NCBI GenBank assembly: GCA_032164245.1
Contig: JAVMKO010000005.1
Coordinates: 44,110,133-44,174,132 of the forward strand
Direction: 5' to 3'
Length of the DNA stretch: 64,000 bases
Origin: Sternotherus odoratus
Lineage: Eukaryota > Chordata > Testudines > Kinosternidae
Made by a program: the position numbers and the translations under genes. The notes below the pieces were generated by a model. The model did no database searches and was not told the origin of the DNA. It was given only the letters and a program-made list of their open reading frames with translations. Of this stretch, positions 1 through 14,677 are shown piece by piece (within the stretch, counting starts at the first letter, position 1; every line of letters starts with the position of its first letter).

Positions 1-909
<909 letters not shown>

Positions 910-1077
910 TCAGCAGGAGCTCCCCAAAGATTCCCTCAGCCAGAGATAGGTGATCTGGCTCATTTCCTAGTCCTGAGAGGAAGGTGGGGGTCACCTAGGG
1001 GCTCTGTGGCCTCAGCTCCTGAGCACACTCCCCAGGTTGAGCTGGCTGGGACTCTGGCCACAGCTGGCAGCATTTAC

Positions 1078-1110
1078 CTGCAGTCTCCAGGATGGATGGC
1101 GTCTTGTCAC
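1078..1110 (-). CDS. MST1: MST1 exon 12: short linker exon
   Basis: This 33-bp exon encodes DKTPSILETA between kringle 4 and the protease-like domain, matching the P.SIL linker of the family. The acceptor is CAGCAG|GTGAC (a tandem AG) and the donor CTGCAG|GTAAAT in phase 1. It would be missed without the flanking exons; phase agreement with exons 11 and 13 supports it. Confidence 0.87.
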
Positions 1111-1881
1111 CTGCTGGGGAAACAAACCAGACATGGGGAAGATCAGCTACCCCAAGACGTGGGTCAGAGTAGGTGAGATGAGCATGGCCCGGGGAATGGC
1201 CAAAGCACAACCTGGGGTTGCTCTGGAGAACGGCACAGCCCTGCGGCTTCATTCCTTGAAGGGGGTTAATCGGTGTTGATTAACCAGCTCCCCACCCCCA
1301 CTTTGCAGAGACCCAGCTCCTTTTACTACTGATTAAATCTTTTGAAAACTCTTCTGGGTTTCCAGTGCATCACCATTCTGGTGTGTGCCCAGGAGCACCA
1401 CGCTGGTACTGAGCCAGCACAAAACTGCACTAGAGTGGGGTGACTGAACCCTTAATCACACTCCATCATCATCTCCTCCAGTGCACACACACCCTCCGAG
1501 AACCTTTTGGCCATGGCCTGTCTGTGGCCCCAGAGCCACACCTGCCTGAAACAGACATGGCTGGATACCTGGAATCCACAGGGCAGTTTAAAGGGGGAAG
1601 GCTTGAGGGCCACCAATCTGCCCATCCCTCTATCAGTCCAGGTCTGCCCTGAGCAGGTCAGTTCCAGTTGCTGAACACCGGGAGGCCGGGGCTGGCTGTG
1701 CTCTGGAGAAGCCAGAGGGGGCAGCCCAACCTGTGGGCTTTGAGAAGTGACCCTGGCAGTGGCCCTGCATATCTCCAGTGTGGGGCACTAGGTTGGTAGG
1801 AGGCTGGGCCATGGGCCAGCCCGGCAGAGGGGAGCCAGGCCGCAGCCCACTGCATTTTCTCAACTCAGCAGCATGACTCTA

Positions 1882-2660
<779 letters not shown>

Positions 2661-2794
2661 GCTCCCCTTGACCTAGGTTTCATGGCAGGATCACTTGCCT
2701 AGGTTCCTGGGCCCAGTGCAGGGACCTCCCACCCAGGACCTCTCCCAGTGGCTGTTGGGGCCCATTACTGGTGATGGGGAGATCCCGCACTTAC

Positions 2795-2897
2795 TGGGGC
2801 ATGTGGGGCGACCCTGCTGACCACTTCTGGCAAGTGACACCCTTCCGGGTCTTGCTGATCTTGCCTCTGTACAGCTCGCCATTTCCATGGTAACAGT
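2795..2897 (-). CDS. MST1: MST1 exon 10: kringle 4, first half
   Basis: Encodes [20 protein letters not shown] followed by [27 protein letters not shown] matches MST1 kringle 4. The acceptor is ACCCCAG|ACTG, the donor CCCA|GTAAGT in phase 2, and the length is 103 bp. Confidence 0.95.
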
Positions 2898-3148
2898 CTG
2901 GGGTCAGGGAAGGGAAAGAACAGCTGTTATCGGGGATGCACAGCTCCCTGGCCCCTGACCCCACCAAGACATCCCTCAAGGACCATCCTGGCGCTGCCAA
3001 CCTAGTTCGCCCTGCCCTGCTCCCAGACCTCCAGAGACTGCCCAGGAGGTAATACACTGTGTTCAGTTATTGTAGGGTCGCTCCTGGGCAGTGGGCACTA
3101 GTTATTGTAGGGTTGCTCCAAGGCAATGGGCTGTGAGCACTGGTTTCA

Positions 3149-3349
<201 letters not shown>

Positions 3350-3485
3350 TCAGATTGGGAATGCCCCAGCCAAGGGCGCTGCGGCGGTGTTCCTGTGGGG
3401 AGCAGGCTGGAATTTCCAAGGATACAGCTACCCAGAGCACCCTGCACAGACACACCAGGGGCACCTCCCCCCTAACTGTGGCATC

Positions 3486-3605
3486 AGGCTAGGGGAATTT
3501 GCAGGCAGCCATCCCCCACCCCATCCCTGCAATGTTGGATCCACCACATCTGGGCCAAGGCCATACCTCTGCTGGAGGCTCAGGGGCTGCAGTCACTGAA
3601 CCAGC
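3486..3605 (+). repeat. diverged intronic duplication, copy A
   Basis: About 120 bp, starting around TTTGCAGGCAGCCATCCCCC and ending at AAGCCCTGCC, match positions 4816-4940 at roughly nine bases in ten. It lies in intron 8; the partner lies in intron 7. Confidence 0.75.
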
Positions 3606-3959
3606 AAGCCCTGCCTGGATTCACACCATACTCCCAGCCCTGGCTGGCTCCCCAGCCTGGCTCCCATGCAGAGCCAGTCCCTCCTGCCCAGTTCCACCTG
3701 GGGCAATACTACAGCCACCAGACCGACATCTACATGGCAGCAGGGGAAGCCTGCAGCTCCTGTGACCTAAAATAGGGAGTTACAGATACAGATACAGCCA
3801 TCTCAAGCCACAGCAGCCTTGGTGTTCATGCCATACAGGACCCTGGATGTTTATTAAGACAACTAGATCAGTGTGTGCTATTTCCGGGTTTCATTGGGGG
3901 GGGGGGGGGAATAGGTAACCTCCCCAAGGTACCCCTCCAGGATCCCCCCGATTACCCCT

Positions 3960-4370
3960 CCCCCCAGCTAAACCCCCCAACCCCTCCTCCAACTACCTTC
4001 CCCCTCACAGGGACCCAATATGATACCTCCCCCAACTAGCCCTCCCAGGGACCCCAGCCACTCATCTGCCAGTGAGCACCCCCATTCATAGGCACTCCCA
4101 GCAATCCCTCCCATACCTAGCCTGTCACAGGGACCCCAGCTACTCCTCTTCCAGCTAGCCTCCCACTTAAAGCCACTCTCGGCAATCCCTCCAACAGCTA
4201 GACTGCCACAGGGACTGCAGGTGATCCCCTTCCCCACCTAGCTTCCCCTGTCACAGGGACAACTGGTGAATCTTCCCCCCCCTCCAGAGACCTTGCCAAC
4301 TAACCTCCTCACAGGAACCCCTGGAAACCCTGCACCCAGGTAGCCCCCAGGGACCATCCAGCAATCCTTT
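3960..4370. repeat. degenerate tandem repeat in intron 8
   Basis: Repeated phrases such as CACAGGGACCCCAGCTACTC, GGCAATCCCTCC and AGCTAGCCTCCC recur with a period near 95 bp. A run of 17 Gs lies just before it at about 3895. Confidence 0.6.
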
Positions 4371-4485
4371 CACAGATGCACAGTGAATTCTTTGCCCTGT
4401 GCACAAGGATGCCCCGTTCCGAACTTCCAGCATATAGACCTCAAGGAACTCCTCCCTTCCCTGCAGACAAGTGGTCTATTGCCTA

Positions 4486-4794
<309 letters not shown>

Positions 4795-4815
4795 TCACGC
4801 TGCAGACCCTTCGCT

Positions 4816-4940
4816 GGGGGAGTTTGCAGGCAGCCATCCCCCACCCCACCCCTGCAAGGTTGGATCCACTCCATCTGGGCCAGGGCCATACCTTTGCTGG
4901 AGGCTCAGGGACTGCAGTCACTGAACCAGAAAGCCCTGCC
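4816..4940 (+). repeat. diverged intronic duplication, copy B
   Basis: Partner of 3486-3605. It sits between the two copies of the perfect 109-bp duplication, giving a mosaic intron 7. Confidence 0.75.
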
Positions 4941-5010
4941 ATGTGGTCAGGGCTGTGAGCCAGAGGCTGGACCTCATGGGCTTTCTGAAATCCCCTTAAA
5001 AGCATGGATC

Positions 5011-5119
5011 ATGTGGGCAGCAAGAGAGGCCAAGCATCACCGGGGGATGGCTCGGAAGCACAAGGGAGCAGGGAGGAGTGGTATATGCTTTGGGCACTAG
5101 GACACCTTGCACCTTGGCA
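5011..5119 (+). repeat. perfect 109-bp duplication, copy 2
   Basis: Second copy of 4662-4770, offset by 349 bp, with no mismatch over 109 bases. It lacks exon 8 coding sequence at its edge. Confidence 0.9.
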
Positions 5120-5320
5120 GGGCGGGTGATGTATGAGGGGTGCTACTCATCCCCTGCACAGGGGCAGAGCAGAGAGCAGTGCTGAGCAGGGGACAGGGGC
5201 AGCAAGGGGCATTGGCGGGAAAAGATCTGTCAGGGCTACAGGGCTCGATTCCACTGAGGCGTGGGATCAGGGAACCAGGCAAAGTGGAACAAGGTGTCCC
5301 TGCCAGGTGGCTACACCTCA

Positions 5321-5830
<510 letters not shown>

Positions 5831-6019
5831 TCAGCACTGGCAGCAGTGAGGGTCTCTGCTTGTGCCCATCCCATCCCAGAATGCCAGGACCCACGGCTGG
5901 TCCACATTCACTTGTTGGGGGCTCAAGCTTCCCAGCTCCTAACAATCCATGGGCAGAAACCAGTGACCCCATGGAACTCACTGCTCTGGACAGAATGCTG
6001 AGCTGTCCCACACCACTCA

Positions 6020-6259
<240 letters not shown>

Positions 6260-6941
6260 TCATGGTTCAGGCATGGTATGAGGCAGGACACATACAGGCT
6301 GGCAGCTCTGAAGTCCTCTGTTGCTGGCACTGAACCCAGAGAATCCATGGCATCCCCAACTCTGCCTCCAGGAGAGCCCCCCATCACAGAACATCACCCA
6401 GCGGACTAGTGCTAGGCAAGGGCTTGTGTGTGTAGAACCCTGGATCCAGCACATCTGTGCATGGCGTTGTGCAGGGGTGAAAGGGCATGTGTGGGCTGGG
6501 TACTGGTGCCCTCGCATGAAGGGGGTGAGGTGTCCGGCCATTGCATGTGAGAGAGGGCTACTCCATGCATGGGGGCATATATGCTGAGTCCATGGGTGCT
6601 CTGTGGATGGAGCACTCATGGGAAAAAAAAGTGTGTGCTCAGCATCCACTGGTCACAGCTGTTTCCCGCCTCTATTCATTAGCTGATGGAGGAACATTTC
6701 TACCCAACAGCTGATGTTAAGGGAGGCACTGCCAAATAGCTGATGTGGGGGTGGGGTGTGAAGAGCGGCAGGTGTTCAGGAACCTCTGGGAGGGGGGTAG
6801 AATGGAGGCAGGAAGAGGTGGCGCAGAAGTAGGGCCTTGGGGAAAGAGGATGAGCATGGTTGGGGCCTCAGGTGAACTGGGGGGTGAAACCTCCCAGAAA
6901 AAAGGAAAAGTCAGCACCTGGAATTGGGGGAGGGGTGTTTA

Positions 6942-7121
<180 letters not shown>

Positions 7122-7224
7122 TTAGTGAGTGGGGACCTAGACCAGCTGGGGCTGAGCTCTGAACACTCAGGCCAGGGCTACATGACAAACATAATTCAAT
7201 GCAAGTGGCCTGGCATGCATCACC

Positions 7225-7706
7225 TTAGGCTGTCTACACTACAGCCAGATTGACTCTCTGGCTATCAATGCACCAGGGGTTGATTTAGCAGGTCTAGTGA
7301 AGACCCACCAAATCCACTGCAGATCGCTCTTTGGTCAACGCATGTACTCCACCTTGACTGAGAAGAGTAAGGCCAGGTCTCATCTAGATGTGATAAATAG
7401 ATCCCCGAGTGGTCTCCCCATCGACTCCAGAACTCTACCACCATGAGAGGTGGAAGGGGAGTTGATGGGAGAGAGGCTGTGGTCGACTTGCCGCCATGAG
7501 GGCACCGAGATAAGGCGACCTACGATACACCTACTTCAGCTAGTCTAGATGTGGGAGTTTAGACATGACCTTAGGTAAATTGACGGGAGAGTCTAGTACG
7601 ATGTAGCCACCGCAATTAGTTGACCTATACTACGGCGACTTCAGCTACATAATTTACATAGCTGAAGTTAGGTTAGGTCAACTTGCGATAGTGTTGACGT
7701 AGCCTG
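7225..7706. mobile_element. palindromic MITE-like element
   Basis: The ends resemble inverted repeats: TTAGGCTGTCTACACTA on the left and, reversed, CTCAGGCTACGTCAACACTA on the right. The interior repeats motifs such as GTCGAC and TTCAGCTA. A perfect 9-bp inverted pair CTTCAGCTA / TAGCTGAAG lies at 7639-7647 and 7659-7667. No protein-coding potential. Superfamily not assigned. Confidence 0.5.
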
Positions 7707-7779
7707 AGTTATGCACGTGTCTTTATTCACATTTGCCTCCAGCAGATGGAAGCACCCCATTACACCATCCCAATAAAAC

Positions 7780-8130
7780 TGCCTCCTAGAGTGGTGTGTG
7801 TGAGACACTTTGTGTCCCCCTGTGACACTCTGTCACACCCTGACACCTCCATATTCACCACTCTGTTATAATTATGAAATTTGTACAAAGTGAGCATTGT
7901 GAGGTAACATTCTGGTTGGATTGTATCTGGAGTTATGAATTTTGTGATATGTGTGTCACTGAAATATGTTGTGAAGTTGGAAACACCCATAACTAGCCTT
8001 TCAGGGACAACAATAAAGAAGCTAGACAGTGCTTAATGACCCAAAAATAAAGACAGCCAGCCTAGGGATAATGGCTGATATGTAAGGGCATGTGGCCAGA
8101 TCACATGACAATGAACTCAATTTTAGTACT
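7780..8130. repeat. unassigned AT-rich repeat, possibly LTR-derived
   Basis: Phrases such as GAAGTTATGAATATT and AAGTTATGAATTTTG are shared in style with the LTR-like segment at 11.8-12.3 kb. Boundaries and class cannot be set by eye. Confidence 0.3.
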
Positions 8131-8189
8131 TGTATTTTTCCAAAATGTTGATAAATGCAAAGCAACGTACATTGGAAAATATAATTCCA

Positions 8190-8475
8190 ACTACAGTAGA
8201 CTCTCGATTATCCAGGATGATAGGGAAAAAAATAATTGTGGTTAATAAAATCCTGGATAATCACCATCCATAGGAAATATGGGGAGTGGGGGTTCGTTCA
8301 CCAGCCACACTGTGCCGGGGAGAGGGGGTGTTGGCTCACTGGCTGCCCTGCGCCTTGGTGGAGTTTTTTTGTGTGCGCTTGGGGCGGCAGGAAAGCCAGA
8401 GCCGGCCCTGCGACTTGCGCGTATTTTTTTTTGACATCCTGGTTAATCCACATCCTGGTTAATCACCGGTCACAC
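8190..8475 (+). mobile_element. pogo/Tigger-like element end
   Basis: Contains AGTAGACTCTCGATTATCC, the style of terminal repeat in pogo/Tigger-type mariner elements, followed by repeated CCTGGATAATCACC and CCTGGTTAATC motifs. The opposite end is not clear, so this may be a fragment. Confidence 0.4.
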
Positions 8476-8839
8476 CATGGCACTTCTGAGAGTCCCTGCT
8501 GCCTCCCCAGGTGCCCTGGTGCAGCTGCGGGGTCTCTATGCAGCACACTAACCCGGCTGGGAGCTTAGTCCCAGAGAGCTTCACCCGCAGAGTTTATGCA
8601 ACCCCCTGCCATGACAGTGATTCAAAAATTAGCAACTGTGTCAAGGAGCACAGTCTAAGTATAATAAGAAGACTGAGGACTGATTTGATCACAATCTATA
8701 AGCACCAGTGAGGGAAAACACATTTGATAACAGAGGGTGTTTAAGTCAACCAGAGAAAGGTCCAACACGTCCAATGCCTGGAGTGGAAGCTAGACTAATT
8801 CAGACTAGAAATTGGGCCTACATTTTTAATGTGAGAATA

Positions 8840-10482
8840 CCGTATTTTCCGGCGTATAAGACGACTTTTTAACCCCGGGAAATCGTCTCAAAAGTCGGGG
8901 GTCGTCTTATACGCCGGGTATAGTCTTATAGGGCTGGTGCTCCGCTCGCCCGGTGGCGCGGGGTTGCCCCCCCCCCCCGGGACTCAGCGCGGGGGTGGGG
9001 CGAGGCGAATGACACCAGGGACACGGACGGGAGCGCCTGGCTCCGGCTAGTCCCGGCTGTACATGAGGCGCCCGCAGCCCGGGCGGGGCGCGGCGCAGCG
9101 ACCCACGCGGCTGCACCAATTTTCCATGGAGTTCTCCCTCGTGAGTCCGGTAACTGCCCCTGCCCCCCGCGGCGCCCCCCCTCACCCAGCCGCCCCGGCG
9201 CCCCTCGTCACCAAATGTCCCTGGGCCCGCGGCTCCCCCGCGCTGCCTTTCACCGGCTCCCCTCGCTTCCCCCGCGCTGCCTTTCACCAGCTCCCCTCGC
9301 TTCCCCCGCGCTGCCTTTCACCGGCTCCCCTCGCTTCCCCCGTGCTGCCTTTCACCGGCTCCCCTCGCTTCCCCCGCGCTGCCTTTCACCGGCTCCCCTC
9401 GCTTCCCTGTCACCAGACCCCGCTGTGTGCCCCCCCCCGTCCCCCCTCACCGGCTCTCTGGTCCCTCCCCGTTCCTCCCCCCTGCGCTCCCACTCAGCAA
9501 ATCTCCCTCCCCCGGGCTTCACCTCGCCAGGTCCCGCCCTCCGGCTCCCTCCCTCTGCTCCAGAGCTCCTACTCCTCGTTTTCCTTCTTCAGAACCTGAG
9601 CTCCCCCGTCACCAGACCCAACCCCCTCGGTTCCCCAGCCCACGCTCACCAGGACCGTCACTCTTGTGCCCCCCGGGGCTTCCCCTTCTTCACTCTACAG
9701 TCTGTAGTTCCTCCATCCTCTGCCCCCCCCCCCGGGGTGCTCTCCCCTCCCCCAATACTCTGTGTCCTCTCATGGGATTCGCCTCCCCCCCCCCCACTCA
9801 CCACATCATCTGTGTTCCCCCCAGGACTCTGTCGCTCCTCCCCAACAGACCCTCTGTGTCCTCCCCTCCACCCAACCCTCTGTGCCCCTTCTTGGGGCTT
9901 CCCCCTCCACTTGACCCTCTGTGCCCCCCCCCCGTCCTCCCAACCTGATCCTCTGTGACTCCCTAGGGCACTGTCCCCTCCCCATACCCAATCCTCTGTG
10001 CATCTGTGCCTTCCCCTGGGACTCTTGCTCCTCCCACCAGACCTCTGCACCCCTCTTGGGGTGCTCTTCCCCCCCCCCCGACTCTCCTTCCCACCCCAAT
10101 CCTCTTCCCACCCCCCAGGCTCTCCTGTTCCCCTCACCGATCCTCTCTGCCAACCCCCTCCACTCCACCCGGACTCTTCCCTTCCCCCTCATCCGATTCG
10201 CTGTGTCATCCCCCTTCGCCCCACTCTGTGACTTCCTTGCGCTCTGCCCCCAACCCTTTGTGCCCCCCAGTGCACTTTCTCCCCCATCACCCAATCCTCT
10301 GTGCTCCCTCCATACCAGATCCTCTCCCCCCATGTTGCCGTCACCAGGATCCCTTTCTCTAACTCTAACTAAAATATTTTACTACAATATTTGGTTCAGA
10401 ATCTTTTTTTTTTCTAGATTTTCCTCCTTTAAAATTAGGTGCGTCTTATATGCCGGAGCGTCTTATATGGCGAAAAATACGG
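8840..10482. mobile_element. non-autonomous TIR transposon with a minisatellite core
   Basis: The left end reads CCGTATTTTCCGGCGTATAA and the right end, reversed, CCGTATTTTTCGCCATATAA, with about 21 of 24 terminal bases matching, and both are flanked by TA. Just inside the left end a perfect 17-bp inverted pair, CCGGCGTATAAGACGAC and its complement, occupies 8849-8865 and 8901-8917. The right end also repeats the GCGTCTTATA motif twice. The interior is about 1.4 kb of C-rich tandem DNA without a transposase. TA target duplication suggests a Tc1/mariner-like or related superfamily; that is inference. Confidence 0.65.
9236..9410 (+). repeat. 33-34-bp minisatellite inside the TIR element
   Basis: The unit GCTGCCTTTCACCGGCTCCC plus a CTCGCTTCCCCCGC segment is repeated five to six times with few changes. 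It creates several overlapping proline-rich frames that are not genes. Confidence 0.85.
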
Positions 10483-10502
10483 TAATTAGCCATTGGAACC
10501 AT

Positions 10503-11430
10503 GTAAGAACATAAGAATGGCCCTACGGGGACAGTCAAAGGTCTATCTATCCCAGTATCCTGTATTCCAACAGTGGACAGTGCCAGGTGCCCCAGAGTGA
10601 ATGAACAGAGCAGGTAATCAATGATCCATCCCCTGTCACTCATTCCTAGCTTCTGGCAAACAGAGGCTAGGGACACCATTCCTGCCCATCCTGGCAAATA
10701 GCCATGAATTTATCTGGTTCTTTTTTCAATCCTGTTATGGTCTTGGCCTTAACAACACCCTTGGCAAGGAGTTCCACAGGTTGATTGTGCATTATGTAAA
10801 GAAATCCTTCCTTTTGTTTGTATTAAACCTGCAGCCTTTTAATTTCATTTGGTGACCCCTAGTTCTTGTGTTATGAGACACAGTAAACAACACTTATCTA
10901 CTTTCTCTATCCCAGTCATGATTTTATAGACCTCAGTCAAATCTCCCCTTAGACGTCTCTTTTCCAACTTGAAAAGTCCAGTTTACTAATCTCTCCTCTT
11001 ACAGAAACCTTTCCATATGCCCTAATAATTTTTGTTGCCCTTTTCTGACCTTTTCCAATGCCAATATATCTTTTTTGAGATGGGGTGACCACATCTTCAC
11101 ACAGTATTCAAGATGTGGCATACCATGGATTTATTAGAGGCAACATGATATTTTCTGTCCTATTATCTATCCCTTTCTCAATTATTCCCAGCATTCTGTT
11201 CGCTTTTTGACTGCCACTGCGCATTGAGTGGATGTTTTCAGAGAACTATCCACAATGCCATCAAGATCTCTTTCTTGAGTGGTAACAAGCTAATTTAGAC
11301 CCCACCATTTGATGTGTATAGTTGGGATTATGTTTTCCAATATGCACTACTTTGCCTTTATCAACATTAAATTCATCTGCTAGGATTCTTTATCAGTGAG
11401 GATTTTTAACTCAAGATTGTGGATTTTCTA
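10503..11430 (-). mobile_element. CR1 LINE 3' portion, minus strand
   Basis: The plus strand begins with AAGAACATAAGAATGGCCCT and continues through the typical reversed CR1 sequence, including GTTTTCCAATATGCACTAC. It matches the second copy at 62.4-63.2 kb over most of its length. The coding part is decayed. Confidence 0.8.
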
Positions 11431-11457
11431 AAAGCTCTGCTCCAGAACTGTTTTGGG

Positions 11458-11675
11458 ACGGTTGTCAAACTTTGAGGAACGGCGACCCTTTTTCTCTTAA
11501 GTGACCAGTGGTGCGACCCTTGTATGCCTGCTGAAAAGCCGCCAAGTAATTGCTTCCGCATTAGGTTGCGTTTCCGCTGAATGAGGAAGCAATCAATTCA
11601 GCATCTGTTCAGCGGCAACCCCTGAGCTCGCGACCCCCCTGGAATCGGTCGATGACCCCCACTTTGAAAATCTCT
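11458..11675. mobile_element. possible hAT-type MITE
   Basis: The two ends, TTGTCAAACTTTGAGGAACG and (reversed) GATTTTCAAAGTGGGGGTCA, look like degenerate hAT terminal repeats, and the interior has CGACCC blocks. No clean target duplication was found. Confidence 0.3.
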
Positions 11676-12299
11676 GGTCTGAGAATCACTGAACCTTCAC
11701 CCATTTTGGGAAGTCCCCAGCACATTTGAGAGGCCCCAGTGTCTTTTGTGGGGTATAGCACTAATGACAGGCGTTCCCATCTCTGTGAGAGGCTGTGATG
11801 CTGTGCAATTGATATGATCATTTATATCATTGATATTGCCACTGTTAATACAATTACAACAAATCTTGTACAATTTATGTCACCTAAAGTGTCAGTGGAA
11901 AAGTTATGATTGGCTAAGTATGATTATCCTGTGTATATGCATGCACCCTTTGTGTATCTGAAGTTATGAATATTGGCTACTCATTCACGTGTGTTGTATT
12001 CCCAGGTAACAGCCACCAGATAAAATTTAAATTGAAGCCAGACACCTTTGTGTTGATGAAGGATATGGGATATGCTCATGTGACCCTGGACTCCACATTG
12101 GGCCAGTAACTTTCCATGCACCTAAGCTGTGCGCTTTGTTTCAGACCATAGATTTCAAGGCACATGGCAGAAGATATAAAAGATCCCTGAAATATCTACA
12201 TTTGGCCCTATATTTTCTGGCTTGATTCTCTTGACTGTGGATTTACAGTTCAAAGGAACGTTTTGAATTATGAACTGAGAACCTGCCAATATATGTATA

Positions 12300-13734
12300 C
12301 TAGTGTAAAAGCCCATGGACATGGGCCAATGGAAACGGCTTGTGGCCCCCCCCACTCCCTAAGCTCTCTTCCCCCTTCCACCCACTCCAATTGCCCCCCC
12401 CCCCCCGCTCGCACCAGCTCCCCCCCCAACGCCCTCCCGCTCGCCCAGCTCCCCCCCACCAACGCACGCCCCCCCTTGCCCAGCTCCCTCCCCTCCCAAC
12501 CCACACCCAGCTCCCTCCCTCCCAACGCCCGCCCCCCGCTCAGCTCCCTCCCTCCTCCCCCAACGCCCCCCCCGCTCAGCTCCCTCCGCCCCCCCCAAAC
12601 CCCCCCGCCTCAGCTCCCTCCCTCCTCCCCAACGACCCCGCCGCTCAGCTCCATCCCCCCCAACGACCCCCCGCCGCTCAGCTCCCTCCCCCCCCCCAAC
12701 GACCCCCCGCCGCTCAGCCTCCTCCCCCCCCCCAACGACCCCCCCCCGCTCAGCTCCCATCCCCCCCCCCCAACGACCCCCCCCGCTCAGCTCCCTCCCC
12801 CCCCCAACGACCCCCCCCCCCCCCCCCCCCCCGCTCAGCTCCCCCCTCCCCCCCCCCAACAACGACCCCCCCCGCTCAGCTCCCTCCCCCCCCCAACGAC
12901 CCCCCCCCCCACGCTCAGCTCCCTCCCCCCCCCCAACGACCCCCCCGCTCAGCTCCTCCCCCCCCCAACGACCCCCCGCTCAGCTCCCTCCCCCCCCCAA
13001 CGACCCCCCCCCCCCCCAACGCTCCCCCGCCCCTCAGCTCCCTCCCCCCCCAACGACCCCCCCGCTCAGCTCCCTCCCCCCCAACGACCCCTCCGCTCAG
13101 CTCCCTCCCCCCAACGACCCCTCCGCTCAGCTCCCTCCCCCCCAACGACCCCTCCGCTCAGCTCCCTCCCCCCAATGACCCCCCTCGCTCAGCTCCCTCC
13201 CCCCAATGACCCCCCTGGCTCAGCTCCCTCCCCCCAATGACCCCCCTGGCTCAGCTCCCTCCCCCCAATGACCCCCCTTGCTCAGCTCCCTCCCCCCCAA
13301 TGACCCCCCTCGCTCAGCTCCCTCCCCCCCAATGACCCCCCTCGCTCAGCTCCCTCCCCCCAATGACCCCCCTCGCTCAGCTCCCTCCCCCCAACAACCC
13401 CCCTCGCTCAGCTCCCTGCCCCCCCCAACGACCCCCCTCACCCAGCCCCCTCCCCCTGCAACAACCCCCCTCCCAGCCCCCTCCCCATGCAACGACCCCC
13501 CCCCCCTCAGCTCCCTCCCCCCTCAACCCCTCATCATGCACCCGACAGCCCAGCTAACTTTCTATGTATAATTGCTCCTTGGTGCTCTAGCTCCCTGTGA
13601 GGATTGCTCAGGCGGGCACGTGCGGCGGCCATTTTGTCCCTCCGAACTACAACCCCCAGCATGCCGTTCCTCCGGGCCGTCTCTACTGCGCATGACGGCT
13701 TCACACACCTTCTCTAGTCTTTTATACTATAGGA
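12300..13734 (-). mobile_element. non-autonomous Helitron
   Basis: On the minus strand the element starts TCCTATAGTATAAAAG (from 13734) and ends CTTTTACACTAG (at 12300). A 7-bp stem GCCCATG/CATGGGC at 12311-12326 lies seven bases before the final CTAG. It sits exactly between an A and a T, as rolling-circle Helitrons do, and has no target duplication. The TCCTATA.TATAAAAG start resembles vertebrate Helitron 5' ends. There is no Rep/helicase frame; the interior is a C-rich minisatellite followed by about 190 bp of ordinary sequence. Confidence 0.8.
12340..13545 (+). repeat. about 30-bp C-rich minisatellite inside the Helitron
   Basis: The core GCTCAGCTCCCTCCCCCC plus AACGACCCC is repeated more than 30 times with variable C-run lengths. 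Later units change AACGACC to AATGACC, so there are sub-arrays. Long frames here (up to 325 codons) are Pro/Ser-rich artefacts. Confidence 0.9.
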
Positions 13735-14562
13735 TACTCCATATACATATTTATATGTATATGTATAACAACCCAGTATTAATTCTCTTCTTTTCTAATT
13801 AAACCTGTACATTTTAGTTACTATAGGATTGGCATCAGCTTGATTATGAGGTAAAATCTGGGGTTTATGTTGACTTTGCTGTGTGGCTGAGCGCTTGGGA
13901 TTAAAAGGACCCTTTGTTTGATTAAATTGGTTTCAGTAACCACTCATCATAGAGTCCAGTGCCTTGGTGGTGAGCCAAGTGCTGTGATGCTTAAAAAGAC
14001 TGCATGTTACACTGCCTGTTAACCAGTGTGGTGAGACAGAATTTACTTTGATTACTGGCTTGATATATCTAATGAGAAAACAACCCCTAATCTGGAGTGA
14101 GTCTGCCCTATTTTGCCTGGGTCTGTCCTGAATTTGACATCTTCAGCTGTGACCCACTAAGGCATGGTGACAGAGGTGCTATTGACTCTGGATTTCCCAG
14201 AGCCATCAGCTCCTACAATACCAGCCCAATGAGAGGAAGAGCATGCTGACCCGACCCCGTGAGCTGGACTCAGCCACTCTGGGCCTCCAGTCGGCCTGAA
14301 TTGCCCTTGGATGCTCCAGCCCCCGGCCACCAGCCCGAGTCCCAAGCTCCAGGCCTCTGACTGGCGTTGAGTCTCCGCCAGCTTCAGGGAAGAGGGGGAA
14401 GTGTGGGCAAGACTACAGCCTTGGTTAGGGGAGACTTAAGCCTCCCCTGGCCTTTGATATTCATTGCCCATGTCAGTGGGTCCCCAGATGGCACAGCCCT
14501 ATCCACAATGGGAGAGCCCCACCTCATCCCCCAGCATGGGGTGGGCATCACCCTTAAAGCAC

Positions 14563-14677
14563 CTGTGATCATGGGGAAACTTCAGCCTCCACTCCTGGCA
14601 GTTCTTCCCCTTCTCTGTTGTGGACTGCATGCCCCGGTAGCTCCTCCCATCTCCCCTGATGCAATTCTGCATGTAAT
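14563..14677 (-). CDS. MST1: MST1 exon 4: kringle 1, first half
   Basis: Encodes DYMQNCIRGDGRSYRG, then a GKNCQEWRLKFPHDH segment. The kringle pattern NC...G.YRG...G..CQ.W....PH.H is complete. It enters in phase 1 (acceptor CCCACAG|ATTAC) and leaves in phase 2 (donor CACAG|GTGCTT). In MST1 the first kringle is part of the receptor-binding beta/alpha interface region; that role is family knowledge. Confidence 0.94.

Larger units (their letters stand above)
11795..14100 (+). mobile_element. LTR-like sequence interrupted by a Helitron
   Basis: The two flanks of the Helitron (to 12299 and from 13735) read as one element: a TATAAAA box at about 12175, an ATTAAA at about 13798 and an AT-rich 3' part ending near TTGATATATCTAATGAG. 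This pattern fits a solo LTR, but its ends and family are not certain. Confidence 0.4.

Noticed and set aside
9063..10514. Several proline-rich frames of 118-247 codons
   Set aside because: They are produced by the C-rich interior of the TIR element; overlapping frames are equally open.
12263..13240. 325-codon Pro-rich open frame and its neighbours in other frames
   Set aside because: The same minisatellite is open in several frames on both strands because it is almost pure C with few stop-forming words; no domain and no start context.
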